A DNA stretch of 64,000 bases. Source: Malania oleifera. Its lineage: Eukaryota; Streptophyta; Magnoliopsida; Santalales; Ximeniaceae. The DNA is taken from the NCBI RefSeq assembly GCF_029873635.1, contig NC_080418.1, positions 9,443,062-9,507,061 of the forward strand, written 5' to 3'. Below the pieces are notes generated by a model. It did no database searches, was not told where the DNA came from, and saw only the letters and a list, made by a program, of their open reading frames with translations. Below are positions 55,862 to 64,000 of this stretch, one piece after another (the first letter of the stretch is position 1; the number at the start of each line of letters is the position of its first letter). A program made the position numbers and the translations under genes.

Positions 55862-58800
55862 TCAAAATAATTGAGGATACTTCCAGCGTATTTCCGTTTC
55901 CAGTTCCCAAGAAGCTTCCTCAACCTTGTGGTTCCGCCACAATACCTTCACTAACGGTATCTCTTTGGTATGAAGCTTCCGAACTTTACGGTCCAGAACC
56001 TGAACAGGTATCTCCTCATACGCTAAAGTATCCCCAATTTCCAACTCATCATAGCTAATAACATGTGAAAGATCCAACACGTACCTCCTCAACATGGATA
56101 CGTGAAACACATCATAGACCCTTGAAAGTGCTGGAGGTAATGCAACTCTGTAGGCTACTGGACCCACTCGCTCAAGTACCTCAAATGGTCCGATATACCT
56201 CGGGTTCAGCTTGCCCTTCCTCCCAAATCTCATCATTCCTTTCATTGGAGCGATACGCAGAAATACCTTACCTCCCACTTCGAACTCTAACTTACGGTGG
56301 CGAACATCCGTGTAACTCTTTTGCCAAATCTGAGCCGATCTAATCCTCTCCTGGATCAAACCTACCTTCTTAGACGCCTGCTACACAAGTTCAGATCCTA
56401 ACACCTGATGTTCACCGAACTCATCCCAACACAAAGGAGATTGACACCTTCAACCATACAAAGCCTCAAACGATGCCATCCCGATATTAAACTGGAAGCT
56501 GTTATTATAAGTGAACTCTACAAGTGGCAAAAACTGTATCTAACTACCAGCAAAGTCCAACACACAAGCTCGCAACATAACTTCCAAAATCTGTATCGTC
56601 CTCTCCGACTGTCCATCAGTCTGGGGGTGGAAGGCTGTACTAAAAGTAAGCTTCGTCCCTAGTTCCTCCTGTAAGCTCGTCCAGAATCGAGAAGTAAATC
56701 TCGGATCTCGATCTGACACAATGGACACCGGTACTCCGTGCATTCTCACAATCTCATGCACATACAAATCTGCTAGTCTACTCAAAGGATAGCCAACTTT
56801 TATCAGTATGAAATGAGCAGATTTAGTCAATCTATCCACGATCACCCAAATAGCATTTTGCCCGTGTAGCGCTGGCGGTAATCCGGTCACAAAATCCATG
56901 GTAATATGCTCCCATTTCCACACTGGAATAGGCGAAGGCTACAACGGCCCTGCAAGCCTCTGATGTTCAGCTTTCACCTGCTGACACGTCAGATAGTGCT
57001 CCACGAACTGAGCAATCTACCTCTTCATACCAAACCACCAAAAGGTCTTGCGCAAGTCCCGATACATCTTTGTGCTACTAGGATGTACCGTATACATATA
57101 ACGATGCGCCTCCTCTAGAATCGTCCTTCTGATCTCCTCATCGTTTGGAACACACAACCTGATCCCAAACCTCAACACACCTCCCTTAAAGATGTTAAAC
57201 TCTGTAGCCAGTCCCTGATGTACCTTTTCCATAACCTCTGTCAACTCTGCATCACTAGTCTGCGAGGCTTTTATACACTCAAACAAGGTCGGTTGGATCA
57301 CCAAACTAGCGATGAAAGTCTAATGATCACCAGACACAAACTCTATACCTGAGCTCTCCAAATCCCATCTGATGTGACACTGAGTTACAACCGCAGACAC
57401 AGCCATAGGTCCTGACTTCCGACTCAACGCATCTACCACCACATTAGCCTTCCCCGGGTGATAATTGATCGTGCAATCGTAATCTTTAATCAACTCTAGC
57501 CACCGCCTCTGCCTCATGTTTAACTCCTTCTATGTGAAGAAATACCTAAGGCTCTTATGGTCAGTGAAGATCTCACACTGCACCCCGTACAGATAATGTC
57601 GCCAGATCTTCAATGCATATACCACAGCAGCCAATTCCAGATCATGCGTAGGGTAGTTCTTCTCATATTCCTTCAGTTGCCAAAAGGCAAACACTACTAC
57701 CTTATCTTGCTGCATAAGCATACATCCCAGACCTTTCAGAGACGCGTCTCTATAAATCACAAATCTACCATCCCCCGAAGGAATGGTCAACAATGGAGCA
57801 ATAACCAGCCGGTGCTTCAACTCTTGAAAGCACTACTCGCAATCACCGGTCCACTCAAACTACACTCCTCTCCTGGTCAATCATGTTAGAGGTCCAAATA
57901 GTTTAGAGAAATCCTCTACAAACCGACGATAGTAACCTGCCAGTCCTAGAAAACTCCGAACCTCCTGCACATTCTTTGGCCTTACCCAGTCGACCACAAC
58001 TTCAATCTTGCTAGGATCAACTGATATACCATCCCCAGTAACCACATGGCCTAAGAACGCAATCTGATTCAACCAGAATTCACACTTCTTCAACTTAGCA
58101 TACAGCTTCTTCTCCCGCAGAATCTATAACACTAACCTCAAATGTTACACGTGCTCTTCCATACTCCTCGAGTATACCAGAATGTCGTCAATGAACACCA
58201 CCACGAACCGATCCAGGTACTCATGGAAAACCCTATTCATCAGATCCATGAACACCATCGGTGCATTCATCAACCCAAATGGCATGACTAAGAACTAATA
58301 GAGGCCATATCTGGTTTGGAAAAGCAGTCTTCGCTACATCCTCCGTTCTAACCCTCACCTAATGATATCCTGACCGTAAGTCGATCTTCAAAAAGACTAG
58401 TGCCCCCTGCAACTGATCAAAGAGATCATCAATACGAGGTAAAGGATTTCAATTCTTTACAGTTACCTTATTAATCTCACGGTAATCAATGCACATCTGC
58501 ATCGACCTGTCCTTCTTCTTTACAAACAGTACTGAAGCTCCCCCGAGCAAAGCACTAGGTTGAATGAATCCCCTGTCCAGTATTTCCTGCAACTGCTCCT
58601 TCAACTCCCAAAGTTCTACTGAAGCCATTCGGTATGGAGCTTTAGAGATCAGTGCTTTACCGGGCAGCAACTCTATCGCAAACTCCACCTCATGATCTAA
58701 AGGTAAACCGGGTAAATCATCTGGAAACACATTCGGGAATTTTCTGACTACCCGAATGTCCTCGAGTCTCAACTCATCCCGCGTCGGTTCCTTCACACAA

Positions 58801-60322
58801 GCTAGGTACCCCCTAACATCAGTCCAAGAGTAGCCTCCTCGCCTGTAGTGTCGACAAAATCTGTGGGGCTGAATGCACACACAATCCCACAAATTTGTAC
58901 TCCTGCTCCCCAGGAGGTCTAAAAACTACCATCTTCCTACGACAGTCGATCACAATATAACTGGAGAACAACCAATCAATCTCTAGAATGACATCGAACC
59001 CCGACATGTCATATACAACAAGATTCACCGGTAGAAGTTTTCCCTGAATTTCCACTAGGCAGTCTACCAACATTTTCCTATAGAAATATACACTCCCAAA
59101 TGGCGTAGTAACAAATAACACCTTATTCATGTCTCGGGTCTCAACCCCACATCTTCCCACAAAATTCACAAACACAAAGGAATGGGTTGCACTCGAATCA
59201 AACAACACAGAAGCTTTATTCGAAAGTAATAATAAGGTACCTGTCACCACGTTACCTACATGCTCAGCGTCCGTTGGAGTAAGAGAGTATACTCTGGCTG
59301 GAGCTGTATTCGTCTGAGCGGTTACCCAAGGTATCTGGTTGCTCCCTCGGTTCCCATTGAATGTAGGCACATCTCGCCTTGGTGCTCAAGAATCATGAAA
59401 CATGTGACTTGGCTGGCCACTGGCCACAGTTATAGTAGTTACCTCCAAATGACTGACACTCAACCTCGTGCCATTTGTGACATCAGGCACAACATCCACG
59501 AGTCTGGCTCCCTTGAGAATCTTGGAGCTCGGTATTCTAACGGTAACCCGAGCCCTTGCTCCTCTTCTTCCACGATCCCTAACGAGATCCTATCTGAGAA
59601 CTAGAAGGTACTGTCCTCTTCCTCAATTCCTGATCCGCCTCATCCTCTCGGATACCAGTCTCAATCATCATGGCTTTATCCACCAACACCGAGAACTCGA
59701 GGATCTGAAGCATACCCATCAGTCTGCGAATATCCTTCCTCAAACCCTTATCGAACCTCCAAGTCTTCTCATACTCACTCGAGATCATACATGGTGCAAA
59801 GCGGGACAACTCTATGTATCAAGCCGCATACCCCTGCACCGTCAAACTCCCCTAAGTCAAAGCAGAAAACTCATCTGCCTTCACATCACGTACTAAAGTC
59901 GGGAAGTGTCTGTCAAAGAACACCTCCTTGAATCGGCTCTATGTCATCTCCTTAGGACCAGCTCTCTGCTTCTCCAGCAGATTCACTACAGTCCACCATC
60001 GACCCGCCTCCCCAGATAGCTGGAAGGTGGCATAAAGGACTTGCTGCCTATCCGTGCAGTGTAAGACCTCCAAAACCCTCTCAGTCTTCTCCACCCAATC
60101 CTCTGCTATCGTCAGGTCAGGTCCTTCAGAGAACGTCAGAGGATGCATGCGTGTGAACCTCTCAGTGGTGCACTCCATAGCAGTAGGAGAGTGCTCGCGT
60201 CTCCTCACACTCCGCCCGATCTCCCATAACACCTGCCTCGTCAAACCTCAAGGCACAGAAGGAGACTCATCACTCGTAGTCTCCTCAGAGCCACTTCCCA
60301 GGTCATTATCCTTGGGCTCCAT
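55862..60322 (-). pseudogene. Chromovirus D gag-pol polyprotein (broken)
   Basis: The start at 60322-60320 begins MEPKDNDLGSG, soon followed by a stop. Gag core (60244-59579) has [15 protein letters not shown] and [13 protein letters not shown]; its knuckle (about 59420-59480) is degenerate. Protease has VLFDSSATHSFV (about 59190), Ser in place of Gly. RT runs from [16 protein letters not shown] and [20 protein letters not shown] (about 58460-58700) through FIDDI near 58185 to LAGYYRRFV. RNase H (57820-57530) has [10 protein letters not shown]. The integrase zinc-binding end (about 57060) and core have [11 protein letters not shown] and [13 protein letters not shown], with an E-containing [11 protein letters not shown]. 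The GPY/F module (NPRYIGPFEVLE) and chromodomain-like VKVLWRNHKVEEASWE end at 55862. Several frameshifts in RT. Confidence 0.92.
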
Positions 60323-60645
60323 TCTGCAATACAATAGGAATCTATCAGTATCCCTACAACACATACAGATAAAACAATGATCTACACTAATCGCGTTAAC
60401 TACTCCCTGCCAGGTCTAGGTTTGTCTTGTCACACCGACACGAAAGTCATCAATGATCTGTCCTGCTTTTATTAGAATCATCACCCAGGAAAAACACGGA
60501 ATACTATCAATAAATCCCGGTCTAGGAATCGAACAACCCTCAACCAACTCTACTCATATCGACATCCTATACTCTAGTATGTACTCACAACTAAGCCTAA
60601 CCAAGTTTACAAGATCTAGTAACCTGGTTAGCTCTGATACCAAGA
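60323..60645 (-). other. Chromovirus D leader and tRNA-iMet primer site
   Basis: Non-coding leader of about 300 bases. Primer site at 60632-60643 (plus CTCTGATACCAA, minus TTGGTATCAGAG), two bases from the 5' LTR. Confidence 0.88.
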
Positions 60646-62476
60646 TGTCATGCCTCGAACCCAAAAATGGGACCCAAGGGTGAAAATGTAATCTAAGCTA
60701 TCCCTGTATCCGATCAAACATCCAAAGATACAGTACAATGGATGAGGGTAAGACCCCATGGGGTTCCCAGGCACCCTAACCACATCCAAACACAATCATA
60801 TATGCAGCGAAAATAGGTCATTCTATAAATATATACAGTACCATACCGGAGCCTATACACAAGCCAAACATAGCTCTATCAAAACATACAATCGGGCGCC
60901 CAAATACAACTCAAAATGGCAACCCAGCAAAAATACAGGCCTAACACTTACCCAAGCGCTAAACGCAGTACACCAGCCACTACGCTCCCTCCACCAGGAC
61001 ACTAGTTCCGGTTACTCGAAGGACCTGTAAAAATGTACGTACAGCAGGGGTGAGGCACCTCTCAGTAAGGAAGAACATAGGTTATATCGGTGTATGGCAT
61101 TTGAGTGTTATCATGATACACTAACATGCATGGATCAATAGTCAAAACAATCAAAATAGTTCCAGTATTTTCACAAACCAAGCAATACAATCTGGTGTCG
61201 TCACACCCTTCGGCTCGAAGCCGGACTGTCTGGTGGTATTTCACACCCTTCGGTAAAAACCGGTGATCTGGTGGTATTTCACACTCTTCGGCCAATGCCG
61301 ACTGTCTGTTGATATTTCACACCTTTTGGCAAACGCTGGTGCCCCCGGTAACCTGGCATAACATCAACATTGAACTGGTGCAGATCTGGTGCTTGCACGC
61401 CCTTCTGCTCGAAAGCCAGCCAATCTAGTGGTATTGTGCACTCTTCGACAAAAGCCGAATTTTCACACCTGGAACAATTCGGAACCCTGTTTCTATTTCA
61501 CCAAAATACAACATATGCATGCTCATATAACCAAATGAACCACACCCATTTGGTAATCTAAATCATGGTTTTTCAAACAAATATAGTTTAAATAAGTCAA
61601 GGTGCGGCCATCCCAATATCACAGTATAAATCACACATATACTCGGTTTTCAACAAAACCCTAGATTAAGCCCGTCGCCCCTTTTTCCCAAAAATTGTAA
61701 TAATGAAAAACTCATATTTTTCCCCGTTAGATCCCCCCCAAATGAGTAGGCAAAACACACATAGGACCGTGAACCATAATTCCACCGAGTCTGATTTCAA
61801 AAATAACCAATGTAAACATAGTTCCCCTTACCTTTTCCCCGAATAGCCAATCCCGAACTCCAAGGTCCCTAAACAGCGAATCGAGTTCCAAAACCTACAA
61901 TCAACAGTACAAAATATGCTCACGGCACAGTTTCTTACAAAACTACCGGATCAGAATTGAAAATCGAACCTTACCCCAATTTTACGTCGAAACCCAAAAA
62001 TCTCCGAAACGAGATTCCAATCCATAGAAATTGTAGAGAATCCTTCCATGATCCTTGTGGTAACTTCAGATTTCCGATTTCATCAACGATCGGCGAAGAA
62101 ATCTAGAGAAAGAGAGAGAGTAGGGAGAGTTTTATAGAGAGAGAGAGATAAGATTGAAGTTTCTTAGCTTGGAAGTAAAGAATATTCTATTTATAGACCT
62201 TTGACCCCGGGCAATTTTGTCGACGAAATGGTGCCTTCGTCGACGAATCATTCACTACCTTCATTGACAAATCGGTGGCCTCGTCGATGAATTTGAGATC
62301 ACCAGTTTTTTCGAGACTCCTCGGCTTCTCCTCGTCGACGAGTCTCTGAATTTCGTCGACGAGAAGAACAAAGGCTTCATCAAAGAAATCTGGCTTCGTC
62401 AACGAAATGTGCCAAATTCCCAATTTGCCCCTCTCTTATTTATTTAAATCCATTTATCACGGTTCTGGTTCTTACA
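60646..62476 (-). repeat. 5' LTR of chromovirus D
   Basis: TGTCATGCCTC...GGTTCTTACA, aligned to 53759-55594. Hairpin motif 61048-61070, tandem array 61195-61480, TATTTATA 62188-62195, palindromes 62213-62408. A 26-base insertion of AGAG-rich leader near 62110-62140 is absent from the other LTR. Confidence 0.93.
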
Positions 62477-62481
62477 CCTAG

Positions 62482-63538
62482 AGCTTGGTATAAGAGACTA
62501 AGCGGCTTTCTACTAGACAATGGATTTATCAGAGGAAGGATAGACACAACACTTTTCATAAAGTCTAAGAAAGATGACTTGCTCCTAGTTCAAGTATATG
62601 TAGATGATATCATATTTAAAACTACAAATAAAGACTTGTGCAATGAGTTTGCTAGTACTATGCAAAATGAATTTGAGATGAGCATGATGGGTGAACTAAA
62701 TTTCTTCCTAAGACTTTAAATCAAACAAGCGAAACATGGAATCTTTATAAATCAATCGAAGTACATTAGAGATCTGCTCAAAAAGTTTAATATGGAAAAT
62801 AGAAAAATACTAGGAACACCTATGAGCGCTTCTTTGAAATTAGACAAAGATGAACAAGGAATACCAGTAGATATTAAGGTCTATCGTGGAATGATTGGTA
62901 GCTTACTATATCTGACCACCAGCTGACCTGATATAATGTTTAGCGTATGTTTGTGCACAAGATTTCAGGCTGCACCAAAAGAGTCACATTTGTTAGCTGT
63001 CAAACGAATACTTAGATACCTAATAGGAACCATGAAACTTGGATTGTGGTATCCTAAGTATACATCTTTTGAGATTATCAGCTATTCAGATGCTGATTTT
63101 GCTGGTAGCAAAGTGGATAGGGAAAGCACGAGTGGTATATGTCATTTCTTAGGAAATTCGTTAATCTCTTAGTTTTCTAAGAAGCAGAATTCAATTGCTC
63201 TTTCCACAGCTGAGGCTGAATACGTAGCGGCAGGAAGTTGTTGTGCTCAAATACTAGACATGAAGCAACAACTGACAGATTTTGCATTAAGTTATGACAC
63301 AATTCCTATAAGATGCGACAATACGAGTGCAATAAACATCTCAAAGAATCCTATATTACATTCACGAACCAAACATATAGAAATAAGACATCATTTTCTT
63401 CATGATCATGCGCAAAAAGGAGATGTGACACTTGAGTTTGTATGCACAGATGAACAATGGACAAACATATTCACGAAACCACTTGAGGAAGATAGGTTTA
63501 TCCAAATTAGGCATGAATTAAGTATGATGCATAGTTGA
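62482..63538 (+). pseudogene. Sirevirus-2 second half of RT and RNase H (broken)
   Basis: Resumes at RAWYKRLSGFLLDNGF. The catalytic YVDD is present at 62597-62608, then NEFEMSMMGELNFFL. Stops occur at about 62716 and 62923. The RNase H part has SYSDADFAGSKVDRESTSG (about 63085-63140), STAEAEYVAAGSCCAQ and RTKHIEIRHHFLHDH. It ends LSMMHS-stop at 63538. With 51716-53758 it makes a complete but non-functional pol. Confidence 0.92.
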
Positions 63539-64000
63539 GAGGTTGCCTAAAATTATATTAGATGACATAATTTAGGAGGACCAACGTCACTTAATATTCA
63601 CAATTGGTCAAAAATTTCAAATTTGGCTCATTTGTTCTCATTCAGTATAACATAAATTAACATTTGGCATTAAACTCATATCATGATAAGAGCATATTAA
63701 CTCCCACATGTTAATCCTCACATAATCTTTGAACTTTAGTTACTGTGTTTACTTATCCATGTCTATGAAATTTGTCACACTATGTATGTTCACATTGCAA
63801 CTTACATTCAACAACACAGTGTTCTGCATTAGTAAGGGGGAGAAGTAAAATTTTTCAAATCTGATGGTTGAATAAGTTCAAAACTTTAAGGTTAAACAGG
63901 GGATAACATTATAAGATTATGTCCACTCATGTATTATTATTATACACCTTTTTGTTGAGGTCAAAAGGGGGAGAAGAATCAGGCTACAGAAAAAATGGGC
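63539..64000 (+). other. Sirevirus-2 post-pol region with polypurine tracts
   Basis: Non-coding so far. AAGGGGGAGAAG at about 63835-63846 and AAAAGGGGGAGAAG at about 63963-63976 are Sirevirus polypurine tracts. The 3' LTR, and an envelope-like ORF if present, should follow beyond the window. Confidence 0.8.

Larger units (their letters stand above)
53759..62476 (-). mobile_element. Chromovirus D (Ty3/gypsy), full length, TSD CCTAG
   Basis: LTRs at 53759-55594 (3') and 60646-62476 (5'); CCTAG at 53754-53758 and 62477-62481. The polypurine tract adjoins the left LTR and the tRNA-Met primer site adjoins the right one. One gag-pol region, 60322-55862, ends with a GPY/F module and a chromodomain-like tail. 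It is the only gypsy element here with both LTRs and all pol domains uninterrupted by other insertions, though stops and shifts are frequent. In the first 130 bases the two LTRs differ at roughly one base in ten, so it is not young. Confidence 0.94.
47774..64000 (+). mobile_element. Sirevirus-2 (Ty1/copia), runs off the window, split by element D
   Basis: 5' LTR (start uncertain, end 49982), primer site 49983-49995, gag from 50038, pol to 53758 and again from 62482 to 63538, then polypurine tracts at about 63835 and 63965. The 3' LTR and any envelope-like ORF are beyond 64000. In pol, integrase precedes RT, as in copia elements. The element D insertion splits the conserved KQAPRAWY segment; removing it and one CCTAG copy rejoins the frame. 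Confidence 0.9.

Noticed and set aside
16700-62408. Regularly recurring short palindromes that superficially resemble CRISPR repeats
   Set aside because: Spacing is irregular, repeats are imperfect, they sit in LTR promoters of a plant genome, and no cas genes are present.

Overview
This is nuclear DNA from a flowering plant, probably a eudicot with a retrotransposon-rich genome. It is AT-rich and contains one intron-bearing family-1 glycosyltransferase gene. Almost everything else is LTR retrotransposon DNA: Ty1/copia Sirevirus-type elements and Ty3/gypsy chromovirus-type elements primed by initiator tRNA-Met. I cannot name the species. No rRNA, tRNA, CRISPR or prokaryotic gene organisation was seen.

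Left nest (about 1.4-43.2 kb). The oldest layer is a decayed minus-strand copia element (40999 to about 43190), with element A, a minus-strand gypsy element, inserted in its integrase region. Element A was then hit three times: Sirevirus-1 at 1547-13083 in its reverse transcriptase, gypsy element B at 14568-27368 in its gag, and chromovirus C at 29721-40565 in its 5' LTR. Each of these received further insertions: solo LTRs at 6988-9358 (in Sirevirus-1), 18631-20861 (in B) and 36548-38510 (in C), and a compound LTR unit at 22789-27023 (in B's LTR). Five-base target duplications could be read for all of these except the copia element, element A and the innermost unit at 24757-26741. They are GCTCG, CGCAT/CGCAC, GAAAG, ATACT, GTTAT, ATAAG and AGTAT.

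Middle (about 43.2-47.8 kb). This is the only single-copy-looking stretch. It holds an apparently intact two-exon UDP-glycosyltransferase gene on the minus strand (45445-47277, about 450 residues, UGT76-like).

Right nest (about 47.8-64 kb). Sirevirus-2 (plus strand) runs off the window end before its 3' LTR. Its reverse transcriptase is split by a full-length minus-strand chromovirus (element D, 53759-62476, duplication CCTAG).

All retroelement genes carry stops or frameshifts, so none looks autonomous; Sirevirus-1 has lost pol but keeps gag and an envelope-like ORF. The most striking unexplained feature is regulatory. Nearly every LTR, in both superfamilies, has an array of roughly 5-12 short inverted-repeat sites upstream of a TATA box, which is usually the identical octamer TATAAATA. 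The palindrome differs by family, but TCGTCGACGA is shared by several gypsy LTRs and a copia LTR. Gypsy LTRs also share a TGAGAGGTGTCTCA-like hairpin followed by a TTTTCAGG splice-acceptor-like site, and each gypsy family has its own tandem array in the transcribed part of the LTR.
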